Source: PHAA01 sp034927445 (GTDB lineage: Bacteria; Bacillota; Syntrophomonadia; Syntrophomonadales; Syntrophomonadaceae). Taken from it: a stretch of DNA of 64,000 nt. Position numbers and translations under genes: made by a program. Of the stretch, positions 52,748-61,931 are shown piece after piece. Under the pieces are notes generated by a model. That model did no database searches. It had not been told where the DNA came from and saw only the letters and a list, made by a program, of their open reading frames with translations. How positions within the stretch are numbered: position 1 is the stretch's first letter; each line of letters starts with the position of its first letter. The DNA is taken from NCBI GenBank assembly GCA_034927445.1, contig JAYFPZ010000004.1, forward strand, positions 53,233 to 117,232, in the 5' to 3' direction.

Positions 52748-53014
52748 CTATGCGTATTTTTGGTCCATGCGCCAAACAAAAGCGATAACCTGGGCTACGG
52801 CTTGATATAATTCCGGCGGTATTTCCGTACCCATCTCCAATTGAGCCAACAGCTGGGCCAGAGAGGCATCCTGGTGCACCGGCACCTGCTCCTGCAAGGC
52901 TGCTTGGAGTATTTTTTCAGCAATTTCGCCCCGACCGCTGGCGATTACGACCGGGGTTCCGTTCCCATCGTCTTCATATTTCAGGGCCACGGCCAGTTTT
53001 ACAGGCTTATCCAT
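52748..53014 (-). CDS. FlhB C-terminal-like protein (YlqH/FlhX type)
   Basis: 88 residues matching only the cytoplasmic domain of FlhB: PVKLAVALKYEDD corresponds to NPTHLAVALKYDEN in FlhB (37078), and the end PPELYQAVAQVIAFVW to PVELYRAVAGILAAIY. It lacks the NPTH cleavage motif (DKPVK instead), so it would resemble the already cleaved FlhB-C fragment. Such proteins can replace FlhB-C in other bacteria. AGGAGG upstream. Confidence 0.88.
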   Translation of the reverse strand: MDKPVKLAVALKYEDDGNGTPVVIASGRGEIAEKILQAALQEQVPVHQDASLAQLLAQLEMGTEIPPELYQAVAQVIAFVWRMDQKYA

Positions 53015-53053
53015 AAGTTCCTCCTGTTCATTCTTTGGTTGGGAGTAGATATC

Positions 53054-53083
53054 AAAAAGGGACTCCGATAGCTCGGAGTCCCC
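53054..53083 (-). terminator. Terminator after fliC
   Basis: On the minus strand GGGACTCCGA/TCGGAGTCCC, a perfect 10-bp stem with a 4-nt loop, followed by TTTTTG. Confidence 0.94.
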
Positions 53084-53099
53084 CGGTAATACTGAGGGA

Positions 53100-54566
53100 T
53101 TACTGCAAGAGTTTGAGAACCTGCTGCGGCTGCTGGTTGGCCTGGGCCAGCATGGCGGTGGCAGCCTGGGACAGGATATTGGTTTTGGTGAACTCCATCA
53201 TTTCCTTGGCCATGTCTACGTCGCGTACACGGGATTCGGCGGCAGACAGGTTTTCAGATGATGTTCCCAGGTTGTTGATGGTGTGCTCCAGACGGTTCTG
53301 GTAAGCACCGAGACTGGCTCTTTCCGTTGATACCGTACTGATGGCCGCATCGATTACAGTTATAGCCGCTTTGGCCGTTTCATAGCTGGTCACATTGAGG
53401 GCGGTGGTGGTACTGGAGCCGCTAACCTTCAAAGCGGCGGCGTCCATTTTGTTAATGGAGATATTCAGGGACTGATCTTCATTGGCCCCGATCTGCAGGT
53501 TTAAGGTGCTCTCGCCCCCAACCACTACGGTGGTGGTATTGCCGTTGCCAACCGTTCCGTCCAGGCCCTGAACGGTCAGACCGTTATCGAAGGTGATTTT
53601 ATTGCCGGCGGCGCTGATCTGGGTATAATTGGTGGCGCCTTGGGCAAGGGTGGCAACCGCGTCGGTACCCGCCTTGCTTATGACGGTACTGGTATCACCA
53701 TTCAAGGTCACGCCCAGAGCCAGCAAGTTGGCCGAGGTACCGGAAACCTGCACGGTCTGATCGGAACCATATTGAACGGTATTTAATTTTAGGTATTGGG
53801 CCGCCGCACTGGCTGTATCCGTGCCGGCAGCGGTTGATGCTACGACGCCGGTTTTCGCACTCAGGTTATTAATCTTGGCGACCACGTCATTCATGGTGTC
53901 GGTGGCAGCAATGCTGATATCCGAGTTATTGATGGTAAGGGTTCCCGAAATCCCAATCGCTGTTGTGGCATCTGCCGCGGCGCTTGCATGGAAGGTATCC
54001 GCAACCGCAGTCGCGTTTACCGCCCCCTGGGTGCCGGCGGTGGTTACGGTCAGAGTGTATACGCCCGCTCCGGTAGAACCGGTGGTGGAATATCCGCTGT
54101 CCACAAAGTTGGCGGCCTGGGCGCCGGTATCGGTAACCGTCTTGGACAGGGAGCCGTTTAACAACGTCTTGGTATTGAATTGGGTGGTGTTGGCAATACG
54201 GTCAATCTCTTGCCGCAGTTGGTTCATTTCATCCTGAATCTTGGTTTTGTCTTCCGGAGTGGAAGTGTCATTGGAGGCCTGAACCGCCAACTCGCGCATA
54301 CGCTGCAGGATGCTGTGGGTTTCGTTCAGCGCGCCTTCCGCCGTTTGTATCAGCGAAATGCCGTCTTGGGCGTTGGTGGAAGCCTGGTCCAGACCCCTGA
54401 TCTGGCCCCGCATTTTTTCGGATATGGCCAGTCCGGCGGCATCATCTCCGGCCTTGTTGATGCGAAGACCCGAGGACAGTTTCTCCAAAGACTTGCTGCT
54501 GTTGGCGCCGTTGGTTGACAGTTGCCGATAGGTGTTCAGAGCTGCAATATTGTGGTTGATAATCAT
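53100..54566 (-). CDS. fliC: Flagellin
   Basis: 488 residues. Conserved D0/D1 ends: MIINHNIAALNTYRQLS and NKAGDDAAGLAISEKMRGQ at the N-terminus; SAAESRVRDVDMAKEMMEF and QANQQPQQVLKLLQ at the C-terminus. The middle (about 170-390) is a variable, Thr/Ala/Gly/Asp-rich surface domain, larger than in the minimal flagellin of B. subtilis. It has its own sigma-28 promoter, a long structured leader with two likely CsrA sites and a strong terminator. Confidence 0.97.
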   Translation of the reverse strand: MIINHNIAALNTYRQLSTNGANSSKSLEKLSSGLRINKAGDDAAGLAISEKMRGQIRGLDQASTNAQDGISLIQTAEGALNETHSILQRMRELAVQASNDTSTPEDKTKIQDEMNQLRQEIDRIANTTQFNTKTLLNGSLSKTVTDTGAQAANFVDSGYSTTGSTGAGVYTLTVTTAGTQGAVNATAVADTFHASAAADATTAIGISGTLTINNSDISIAATDTMNDVVAKINNLSAKTGVVASTAAGTDTASAAAQYLKLNTVQYGSDQTVQVSGTSANLLALGVTLNGDTSTVISKAGTDAVATLAQGATNYTQISAAGNKITFDNGLTVQGLDGTVGNGNTTTVVVGGESTLNLQIGANEDQSLNISINKMDAAALKVSGSSTTTALNVTSYETAKAAITVIDAAISTVSTERASLGAYQNRLEHTINNLGTSSENLSAAESRVRDVDMAKEMMEFTKTNILSQAATAMLAQANQQPQQVLKLLQ

Positions 54567-54575
54567 GATATAAAA

Positions 54576-54584
54576 CCTCCCTGT
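54576..54584 (-). promoter_or_regulatory. Likely CsrA site 2 over the fliC ribosome site
   Basis: On the minus strand ACAGGGAGG: the CsrA core (ACA-GGA-like) overlaps the Shine-Dalgarno sequence, which is 9 nt from the fliC ATG. CsrA bound here would block ribosomes. Confidence 0.7.
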
Positions 54585-54600
54585 TTTTTATAATTTTTGA

Positions 54601-54618
54601 GGCGACCTCCATGTCACC
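54601..54618 (-). promoter_or_regulatory. Likely CsrA site 1, hairpin in the fliC leader
   Basis: On the minus strand GGTGAC-ATGGAG-GTCGCC: a 6-bp stem with GGA in the loop, close to the CsrA consensus ACARGGAUGU (here ACATGGAGGT). It lies about 20 nt upstream of site 2, so a CsrA dimer could bridge both. Confidence 0.72.
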
Positions 54619-54674
54619 TGTCTAGTCTTCCCTGGGCCCCGGGAAGAACTGTATAACTTTGATCTCAATATTAT

Positions 54675-54701
54675 ATATCGTCGCTTCGTAAAATTTATTT
54701 A
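54675..54701 (-). promoter_or_regulatory. Sigma-28 promoter of fliC
   Basis: On the minus strand TAAA, 15 nt, GACGATAT; the consensus is TAAA-N15-GCCGATAT. The -35 overlaps the fliS stop codon. Confidence 0.87.
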
Positions 54702-55112
54702 GCTGATTCTTAATTTTTTTAGATTAAGATTTTCTTCATTACGGGAATATCTGCTTTTCAAGACTTGAACCCAGGTGTCCCTCAGTTCGTTGATCATAGC
54801 CAGAACTTCCTGGGCGGCTTGACTGTCCTTTTGAATATTGGCCTGCATCAGACGGTAATGCATATATTCGTAGAGAGCGAACAACCCCTTCGCCACTTCG
54901 CCCGCTTCGAAATTGATCCCTGTCATTAACTCTGAAATAATGTCCTGGGAACGCAAAAGATTATGGTTAGCCCCCTGAATATCTCCCTCTTCCAAGGATT
55001 TTATGGCTCTGCCAATAAACTTTCTGGCTCCATCGTACAGCATCAGGACCAGCTGCTCACTGGAGGTTGTATTTATCTGATTCTTTTTGTAAGTATTTAC
55101 AGGTGAATTCAT
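54699..55112 (-). CDS. fliS: Flagellin export chaperone FliS
   Basis: 137 residues; TYKKNQINTTSSEQLVLMLYDGARKFI is the FliS signature (residues 7-34). Holds flagellin monomers unfolded until export. Encoded next to fliC. Confidence 0.95.
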   Translation of the reverse strand: MNSPVNTYKKNQINTTSSEQLVLMLYDGARKFIGRAIKSLEEGDIQGANHNLLRSQDIISELMTGINFEAGEVAKGLFALYEYMHYRLMQANIQKDSQAAQEVLAMINELRDTWVQVLKSRYSRNEENLNLKKLRIS

Positions 55113-55132
55113 AATTACATCTCCTCTGTATA

Positions 55133-55510
55133 CTATATTAGTTCATCTAAAGTGAAGCCTTTGGTGCTGAACGCAGACACCAATTTAAAGATTTTCTCGG
55201 GGGGCACTTGCGTGATGGATTCTTTGGTTTCGGCATTTATCAGCAGTATGACAATGTCTGGATTTTCGTCGAGAATTTGGAAATAGAGCGGGATTTTATT
55301 TTCTTCCAGAAGCTTGTTTAATTTATCTATCGCAGCCGGTAAGCCATGCTGAGGATATTCTTTCTTATTCTGGTAGTTATCTTTGTTTTTATCCCTATTC
55401 TTTTTATCATGATCGATTTTGGTTTTCTTGGTTTCTACTATGGCCGGCTTCTGGGTCTGAACTTTGATCGTATCAACAACTATCGGGTCAACGCCATTAA
55501 TACTAGTCAA
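55133..55510 (-). CDS. FlaG-like protein 2
   Basis: 125 residues. Lys/Asp-rich N-terminus and a FlaG-type C-terminal domain: ETKESITQVPPEKIFKLVSAF parallels KTGEIIREVPPKRVLDMVAM in the FlaG at 57522. Start TTG at 55510. A second, diverged FlaG copy in the same cluster. Confidence 0.78.
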   Translation of the reverse strand: MTSINGVDPIVVDTIKVQTQKPAIVETKKTKIDHDKKNRDKNKDNYQNKKEYPQHGLPAAIDKLNKLLEENKIPLYFQILDENPDIVILLINAETKESITQVPPEKIFKLVSAFSTKGFTLDELI

Positions 55511-55528
55511 ATCATCATCCCCTTCTCC

Positions 55529-55948
55529 TTACTTTTTTTGATCCAGCAGAATGCCCTCCATATTGACGTTTTTTCCACGGTAGAGCGTATGGGTAGCCCG
55601 TTTTTGCCTGGCAAGCTTTAATTTCTCCAAGGTTTGGGCCTGTTGTTGCTTCAATGACGCCTGGTTGGCATCATCAATGACGATTGCCCTTGCCATGAGC
55701 TCACGGGTCCGACCTTCAATCAGCCGAAGCGCTTCGTTATCCTCGGGGGATTCGTCCTTGCTTTGCAAATTGATCAGGTTTATTTGTTCTATTAGGTTTT
55801 GTTTTTGCTTTATAGTGTTTAAAATTGTTTCATAATCATAGTTATTTATAGCGTCAGTTTGGGTTTCAGTCAATTTCAGGAAAGCTTCCATCAGATTTTG
55901 TCTGGTTTCAGCCCGACTTAGTCCGCTGTTTGCATCCGGAATATTCAT
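55529..55948 (-). CDS. FliT-like flagellar chaperone
   Basis: 139 residues from ATG 55948 (AAGAGGTGAG upstream), overlapping the fliD stop. All-helical and charged; the position between fliD and fliS and the size fit FliT, the FliD cap chaperone, but sequence similarity within this family is low. Confidence 0.65.
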   Translation of the reverse strand: MNIPDANSGLSRAETRQNLMEAFLKLTETQTDAINNYDYETILNTIKQKQNLIEQINLINLQSKDESPEDNEALRLIEGRTRELMARAIVIDDANQASLKQQQAQTLEKLKLARQKRATHTLYRGKNVNMEGILLDQKK

Positions 55949-55959
55949 TGGCTCACCTC

Positions 55960-57507
55960 TTATGAACCGCTGCTGAACATCGATGCCAGCCATGAGCTCT
56001 GCGTATTCATTTGATTAATGAAGGTTTCCATAGCCGTAAACTGATTGTAATATCTGGTTTCAATATCCTCCAGCCTGTCTTCCCACTCCTCTATGTCCTC
56101 CTTCAATTCCGTCAGTCGCTTGCCTATATAGCTGTTGTCCACCGTGCTTAAACTGCTTTCGCTCCCGGCCTTATCCGCAATATATTTGATTCCATTGGTG
56201 ACTGCTTCATACATCTTGGAGGCAATCCCTTTTTCATCATTAGTACTGCCGGATTGGGTAAACAACTCTTTTACGCTTTCAGGGTCCTTGGCTAGAGCTT
56301 CCCGAAGTTTGTCTTCATCCAGAGTAAGCTTGCCGTTTTCCCCATACGATCCGGTAGTAATTCCTATTTTAGTCAAAGAATCGTATGACCCGTCCACGCC
56401 CTCTACTACCCTGGCAATAGAACTCCGCAGATTACTAATTATATTTTGCAGAAGTGAATCGTTTCTCAGCAGCCCGGATTTGGCCTGGGCTTCCCATTTT
56501 TCGATCTCATCATCGCTCATTTCTTCTTTTTGGGCATCGGTAAGCGGTGCATAGTCCCTGTCGCGTGTTTCCTGAAGCTCACTGTAAAAAGCGCTTATCG
56601 TCTTATTATAAGTATCAACAAACTCCTTGATTGAAGCCACTACGGCATCAGTGTCATTGCTTACGGTTACGTTGGCAGTGCCTGTATCTTTTAGGTCAAG
56701 GGTGATGCCATTGACGGTGATCGAATTCGTGGATGACTCCAATCCAACCGCATCTCCAAAATCGATGGAGGCATTCTGGCCCTTATAGGCCGTCCCCTCG
56801 TCAATATTCAGCTTTAATATGGAGTTGTTGCTGCCACTGGCAAAGAATCCGGCGCTGTCTGAATTTATGGCAATTTGGGATTCACTGCCGGTGCCGGCGG
56901 TAGTCAGGAAAAAGCGGTCCAGCGCACTGTCATAGCTGGCCCTGACTCCCAGATCCGCACTGTTTATTTTGGCAACGACCGAGCCGATGGTGTCTGTATC
57001 CAGGTCGAATTGAAGCTCAGTGCCGTTTATATTAACGGTTATATCATCGGTTGCGTTGATCCCCCTGGCCCCAAACTCGGCAAACTGCTGGTATAAAGTC
57101 AAGGCATTGCCAGCGGCGTCTTTCTCATCAGCCAGCTGGGCGGTGCTGCCCTTGGTTACCCCGGAAGCCAGCCGGTTGACGGTTACCGTATAGGTCCCTT
57201 CCAGGGTCGCTCCCGAAGCTGCCGTGAGGACAGTTGAATTGGAACTCGCAGCGCTGGTTTTACTGAAAGTGCTTTCCAGTTGGGTATTAAATAACGTATC
57301 TTTCAATGAATAAAGCGACGTATTCAAGGTTCGGTAGTCGGCTTGCTGCCATTCCAGCGCTTGTATTTGCTGACTCAGTTTATCCAGGGGCATTCTTTCC
57401 GCTTTCATCATATCGGCAACCATTGAATCAATATCCATGCCCGATGCCAGTCCAGAGATTCTGGAATAATTGGTAGCAGCGCTGCTGGTAGAATTAATTG
57501 TAGCCAT
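55960..57507 (-). CDS. fliD: Flagellar filament cap protein FliD
   Basis: 515 residues; N-terminal GLASGMDIDSMVADMMKAE and C-terminal coiled coil with YYNQFTAMETFINQMNTQSS (FliD_C). Caps the filament and adhesin-like tip. Confidence 0.95.
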   Translation of the reverse strand: MATINSTSSAATNYSRISGLASGMDIDSMVADMMKAERMPLDKLSQQIQALEWQQADYRTLNTSLYSLKDTLFNTQLESTFSKTSAASSNSTVLTAASGATLEGTYTVTVNRLASGVTKGSTAQLADEKDAAGNALTLYQQFAEFGARGINATDDITVNINGTELQFDLDTDTIGSVVAKINSADLGVRASYDSALDRFFLTTAGTGSESQIAINSDSAGFFASGSNNSILKLNIDEGTAYKGQNASIDFGDAVGLESSTNSITVNGITLDLKDTGTANVTVSNDTDAVVASIKEFVDTYNKTISAFYSELQETRDRDYAPLTDAQKEEMSDDEIEKWEAQAKSGLLRNDSLLQNIISNLRSSIARVVEGVDGSYDSLTKIGITTGSYGENGKLTLDEDKLREALAKDPESVKELFTQSGSTNDEKGIASKMYEAVTNGIKYIADKAGSESSLSTVDNSYIGKRLTELKEDIEEWEDRLEDIETRYYNQFTAMETFINQMNTQSSWLASMFSSGS

Positions 57508-57521
57508 TTAATGTCCCTCCA

Positions 57522-57890
57522 TTATGCTTTTTCATCAACGATCAAGCCCAGCTCGTCCCAGGTCATCGCCACCATGTCAAGAACTCTTTTGGGCGGCACC
57601 TCTCTGATAATTTCCCCGGTCTTTTCATTGATTACTTTAACCATGATTCCTTTGGTTTTATCATGAATGGAAAACTCCAAACGCGTATTATGGGGTTCCA
57701 GGGTCTTGTTGATCGCTTCTACGGCTTGGCTGATCTCCTCTGCGCTGACCGAAGTATCATCCCCTCCATCCGGCACCTCTGTATCCGGAAATACCGATAT
57801 TTTTTTATCGGTGCTTTCCGGCCCGTATATAGGTTCAGAGCTGGATTTAACCATATCCGGCGTTATCTTGAGTGCAGTTACTTCCATCAC
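57522..57890 (-). CDS. flaG: FlaG family protein
   Basis: 122 residues; C-terminal FlaG domain with ETGEIIREVPPKR within the pattern VKVINEKTGEIIREVPPKRV. Related proteins affect filament length. Upstream of fliD and downstream of csrA. Confidence 0.88.
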   Translation of the reverse strand: MMEVTALKITPDMVKSSSEPIYGPESTDKKISVFPDTEVPDGGDDTSVSAEEISQAVEAINKTLEPHNTRLEFSIHDKTKGIMVKVINEKTGEIIREVPPKRVLDMVAMTWDELGLIVDEKA

Positions 57891-57901
57891 ATATCACCCC
57901 C

Positions 57902-58135
57902 CTATTCTTCCTGCTGCGGCACCACAATATTCCAAATCCAGTCGGTATCGTCGATCCGACCGGCGGAAAGATTTTCCTTCTTGACCGCTTCCATTATTTC
58001 TTCTCTTACGATGCTTAGATCCTTGTCGGCTATAATTCCAAGTTTGACTTGATTTCCCTCCACCGCCACAATTCTGATTATGATACTGTCGCCAATTACT
58101 ATGCCTTCATCAACTTTTCTGGAAAGAACCAGCAT
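57902..58135 (-). CDS. csrA: Carbon storage regulator CsrA
   Basis: 77 residues; MLVLSRKVDEGIVIGDSI and VKLGIIADKDLSIVREEI are diagnostic. RNA-binding dimer that represses flagellin translation in Firmicutes. 3 nt after fliW, its antagonist. Likely target: the fliC leader at 54576-54618. Confidence 0.96.
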   Translation of the reverse strand: MLVLSRKVDEGIVIGDSIIIRIVAVEGNQVKLGIIADKDLSIVREEIMEAVKKENLSAGRIDDTDWIWNIVVPQQEE

Positions 58136-58138
58136 AAC

Positions 58139-58603
58139 TTAGCCCCCGTAACTTAACTTTTTATAATTATTGGCTATCAGCGGATACTTGATGGCATTAT
58201 TCTCTTTTTCACAGATTATCTGCCTGCCTTTTCGGTTACGCCAGTTGATTACCACAGGTCCTATTAAATTAGTAGTAGCTTCCTTTAATCCGCCTTTAGG
58301 AACGGTGACGGTGGTGTATATTATTACATCGTCAGGCGCTTCCACCCCCAGATATTCTACCAGTTGGTCGGACAGATCCACATAATAATCCGGCTTGATC
58401 GTAAAGGGGTCAACCAGCAAAAAACTTATATGGGGATCTTCAACTGATTGCAGCCACTTGAAATCAGAGTTTTCAGCAATATCAAATAGTACGAATCGGG
58501 TAAAGTCTTCAAAAGCCAACAAACCAGATTCAAACCTTACAATTTTATTTTTATCGATTTCTATTTTTCCGAACCTGGCAGTTTCAATTATCATCTCCAT
58601 CAT
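58139..58603 (-). CDS. fliW: Flagellar assembly factor FliW
   Basis: 154 residues; RFESGLLAFEDFTRFVLFD and LVDPFTIKPDYYVDLSD fit FliW. It binds either flagellin or CsrA. When flagellin is exported, FliW is freed to inhibit CsrA. Next to csrA as in Bacillus. Confidence 0.95.
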   Translation of the reverse strand: MMEMIIETARFGKIEIDKNKIVRFESGLLAFEDFTRFVLFDIAENSDFKWLQSVEDPHISFLLVDPFTIKPDYYVDLSDQLVEYLGVEAPDDVIIYTTVTVPKGGLKEATTNLIGPVVINWRNRKGRQIICEKENNAIKYPLIANNYKKLSYGG

Positions 58604-58611
58604 CTCCGCAA

Positions 58612-59562
58612 CTATTTTAGGAAATCGATCAGGCTGGGCTGAATTATTTGAGCGCCAACCGCCAGGGAGGCTTGGTATATGGTTTGCTGCGTGCTTAAGC
58701 CTATCGTAGCAATAGCATAGTCCGCATCTTCCAGTTTGCTGGCCAAAGCGGTCAGATCCTCTTCGTACGACTGGGAACGGGCAATCGATGACTCCAAACG
58801 GTTTACTTTGGCGCCGACTACCGCCCGCTCTGAAAGCACATTATCGATCAAGTTGTCAAAATCACCGATCAGGGAACTTACGGAATCCTGATCGTTGTTA
58901 TCCATAGCGGTTCTGAGTTCTATCATTTTCTCAAACACTGCATTGAGGTCATCATTACCCGCGGTATCAGTGTGAAAGGTTAATTGGCCGCAGGACACGT
59001 CCATGGTAACCCCGCTTTCAATCTTGATTTTATGCTGATAGGTTTCGTCCAGCAAACTTTCGTCAAAAGCAGCATCGACAAATTGGACTTGGGTTATGCG
59101 GCCGTCAGCGTCCTGCCCGGTGATCGTAAAAGGCGGGGTGGCGGTTTTGCCGCCCCCGAACATGTACCTGCCGGCATAATCGGTATTGGCCACCTGCACC
59201 AGTTCCCCCACCAGATTGTCCACTTCGTCCGCCAGAGCTGTCATGGACCCGTCCGCCAGGGTACCGGAAGAACCCGCGACCGCCAGTTCCCGGGCCCGCT
59301 GCAGGACCTCGTTGGCCTGACCCAGGGCTCCATCGGCAGTATCCAGCCAACTGGTGGCATCCTTCATGTTCTTGCGATACTGCTCCTGGGCTTTGATCGC
59401 CGACTTGGTTCCGAGCAATTGGGCGGTACCGGTGGGATCGTCCGAAGGACGGTTGATTCTTTTGCTTGAAGCCAGCTGTTGCTGATAGGTTGCCATGTTC
59501 TGCAGATTAACATTAACGTTTCTAAGCATTGATTGCGTCAACATCTTGGTGGTCACTCGCAT
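58612..59562 (-). CDS. flgL: Flagellar hook-filament junction protein FlgL
   Basis: 316 residues; flagellin-like ends (MRVTTKMLTQSMLRNVNVNL; VGAKVNRLESSIARS). Follows flgK by 10 nt. Confidence 0.94.
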   Translation of the reverse strand: MRVTTKMLTQSMLRNVNVNLQNMATYQQQLASSKRINRPSDDPTGTAQLLGTKSAIKAQEQYRKNMKDATSWLDTADGALGQANEVLQRARELAVAGSSGTLADGSMTALADEVDNLVGELVQVANTDYAGRYMFGGGKTATPPFTITGQDADGRITQVQFVDAAFDESLLDETYQHKIKIESGVTMDVSCGQLTFHTDTAGNDDLNAVFEKMIELRTAMDNNDQDSVSSLIGDFDNLIDNVLSERAVVGAKVNRLESSIARSQSYEEDLTALASKLEDADYAIATIGLSTQQTIYQASLAVGAQIIQPSLIDFLK

Positions 59563-59572
59563 CTAATATCAC

Positions 59573-61048
59573 CTACGCTTTCATTCCGTTAATAATAGTA
59601 TCCAGCATTTCATCCATAACGCTTATAACCTGGGCACTGGCGTCAAAGGCATGCTGAAAAAGAACTATATTGGCCAGTTCCTCATTGGTATTGACCCCCT
59701 GGGACGATTCCCGGAGATTGGCGGTCTGATCCACCAGCGCCTGCTGATTGGTGACCATTTTTTCCGCCGCCTCGGTAGCGCTCCCCAGGGAAGTAATCAT
59801 ATTCTGATAGAACATACCGATGGTAATGTCCCCATTCCCCGAATTGTTCAGGACCTGATTGGCCGCGTCATATTCCATGTATACATCTTTCAGATTGGTT
59901 ATCTGTAAAGCTATGTCGCCGTTGCCCTCCAGGAAAATTCCATCCTGGTATGCGGCGGCGATTTTGGAAACGTCCGCCTGGATAGCGGGATTCACATAAA
60001 TATTCCCGGCGTTTAAACCGCCGGCGAAGGGATCATCCCAGTCAATGGTGCTCAGATCGATCTCATTGCCGTCGGCGTCTTTGAATACAAAATATTCTTC
60101 GCCGGCATTACCCTCCAAATCCGTGCCGGTGGCATGAAGATCATTGACGCTTTTGGCTATGGCAACAGCCAGCGTATCCAGGCTGTTTATGTAGTAGGCA
60201 ATCGTATTGGATTCGCCGGAGGCTCCCCCGACTTGTAAAAGTCCGGCCAGGGCCCCGTCATCGATATTGGAGCTGTTGAGGTCGGTCACCGCTAAAGCAT
60301 GGGCGCCGTCACCGTCAACAATGGTAAGATCCCCTATTTTCACCGCAATGGCCCCAGTCGCCTTACCGCCGCTGTCCAGCAGATCAGTCACCGTAATATT
60401 GCCCAGGGCGGATAGCTCATCCAGCAGCAGGTCACGGGTATCCAGAAGATCGTTGGGGTTTTGCCCCGTCATTTTAATACTCTCGATGTCTTCATTAAGA
60501 TTGGCGATCCTCTCCGCCAAAGAATTTATGTCTTCAGTTTTCAGCTCAATCTGTTTTTGAATGTCATTATTTATATCGGTCAATTGCTGGCGCATCTGGC
60601 GCAGCGTATCCGTAAGCGAAATCGAAGCTTCCTTTAAAGCGGTGCGCACCGGGGAGCTTTCAGGGCTATTGGCCACCTCCTGCCAATTGCTCCAGAAGTT
60701 TTCCATTTCAGCGTTGAAACCGGTTGTGGAAGGTTCCATAAAGACGGTCTCGACTTTTGACAAAGTACCACTGATGGCGCTGTAATATTCAAGCGTGGAA
60801 GTCTCCTTGCGCAGTTGATAATCGACAAACCCGTCTCTCACTCTGGTTATTTCCGCTACATCCACCCCGCTGCCCAATTGCCCGGCAGCTGCTATCCCGG
60901 ATATGGGAATACTGGTTGCCAGGTTTACCCGCTGGCGTGAATAGCCCTCCGTATTTGCATTGGCGATATTATGCGAGGCCACATCCATGGCCGCCTGCTG
61001 GGCCATCATACCTTTAAGCGCTATATTTATCCCAAAAAACAAGCTCAT
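59573..61048 (-). CDS. flgK: Flagellar hook-associated protein FlgK
   Basis: 491 residues; N-terminal AMDVASHNIANANTEGYSRQ and C-terminal GVNTNEELANIVLFQHAFDA are the FlgK motifs. First junction protein after the hook. Confidence 0.96.
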   Translation of the reverse strand: MSLFFGINIALKGMMAQQAAMDVASHNIANANTEGYSRQRVNLATSIPISGIAAAGQLGSGVDVAEITRVRDGFVDYQLRKETSTLEYYSAISGTLSKVETVFMEPSTTGFNAEMENFWSNWQEVANSPESSPVRTALKEASISLTDTLRQMRQQLTDINNDIQKQIELKTEDINSLAERIANLNEDIESIKMTGQNPNDLLDTRDLLLDELSALGNITVTDLLDSGGKATGAIAVKIGDLTIVDGDGAHALAVTDLNSSNIDDGALAGLLQVGGASGESNTIAYYINSLDTLAVAIAKSVNDLHATGTDLEGNAGEEYFVFKDADGNEIDLSTIDWDDPFAGGLNAGNIYVNPAIQADVSKIAAAYQDGIFLEGNGDIALQITNLKDVYMEYDAANQVLNNSGNGDITIGMFYQNMITSLGSATEAAEKMVTNQQALVDQTANLRESSQGVNTNEELANIVLFQHAFDASAQVISVMDEMLDTIINGMKA

Positions 61049-61065
61049 TTCATTTCCCCCCTATC

Positions 61066-61551
61066 CTATACATTGGCATCGAGCCGTCCTATACTCTCCG
61101 CCCTTTTCAGATCGCCGGTCTTATCATATACCAAGGATCTTTTGGGATTAATGATCCCCAATATTCTTTCGGCATACCGCAAACCCTGTTTTAGCAATAA
61201 CGCGTTTAATCTTTGTTCCTCCCTGAGTTTCTGACATGCGGCAATAATTACATTACGCTTTTTTTCTATCTCCGCGAATTCGTCCCTGGTTGTATGAGAA
61301 ACCAAATCGCTGAAATGTTTTATATCAATCCCGTTATCCAGGGAGACTTTTTCTATTATTACCCGGCGCTGCTGTTCCAGTACAGCCAACTGCCGTCCAA
61401 CATATTCCTGCTGGCTGTTGATATTAATAATTTCGGTTAAATCATTCTGCTTTAAAGCCTGCAGTTGTACGCTGGTTAAAGCACGGAGCTCCTCGATCAG
61501 ACTATTTTGCTTGTCCAGTATTTTAATAAGCTTGTCAACGTCCAATTCCAA
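61066..61551 (-). CDS. flgN: FlgN-type chaperone
   Basis: 161 residues, all-helical, starting MELDVDKLIKILDKQNSLIEEL; position between flgM and flgK fits FlgN, chaperone of FlgK and FlgL. Confidence 0.83.
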   Translation of the reverse strand: MELDVDKLIKILDKQNSLIEELRALTSVQLQALKQNDLTEIININSQQEYVGRQLAVLEQQRRVIIEKVSLDNGIDIKHFSDLVSHTTRDEFAEIEKKRNVIIAACQKLREEQRLNALLLKQGLRYAERILGIINPKRSLVYDKTGDLKRAESIGRLDANV

Positions 61552-61562
61552 TGTAAGGCCCC

Positions 61563-61850
61563 CTAATCTTCTGACGCCAGCATTTTAGCCGCTAACTGCT
61601 GGGGAGATACATTGTAAGTATGGTTGGTGATCGCTTCTTTGATTTTAGCGATTTTCTCTTCTCTGATTTCCGGCAATTCCTTATAATCTTGCATTAATTC
61701 ATGTATCGCTTTAGCCTGATCAGACAATTGCACACTGTCATGGGGTGCGGCGGTTTTTCCTGCTGATTTAATCTCAGTCGGCCCCGTTTGCGCTTGATAA
61801 GTCTGATATAATTTGCTTACATAACCCGGATTGTTGCTGTCTATTCTCAT
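61563..61850 (-). CDS. flgM: Anti-sigma-28 factor FlgM
   Basis: 95 residues; disordered N-terminus, then DSVQLSDQAKAIHEL and a helical C-terminal part (REEKIAKIKEAITNHTYNVS) that binds sigma-28. Its own promoter is of the sigma-28 type, giving negative feedback. Confidence 0.94.
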   Translation of the reverse strand: MRIDSNNPGYVSKLYQTYQAQTGPTEIKSAGKTAAPHDSVQLSDQAKAIHELMQDYKELPEIREEKIAKIKEAITNHTYNVSPQQLAAKMLASED

Positions 61851-61892
61851 TTTCGATCCACCTCTCGAAGATCTTTCATTTATATATTTTAT

Positions 61893-61919
61893 ATATCGGT
61901 TGTTTTTTTAAATTGTTTA
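61893..61919 (-). promoter_or_regulatory. Sigma-28 promoter of the flgM operon
   Basis: On the minus strand TAAA, 15 nt, ACCGATAT, about 35 nt before the flgM ribosome site. Likely drives flgM through at least flgL, perhaps to fliS. Confidence 0.87.
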
Positions 61920-61931
61920 GATGGTATCTTA

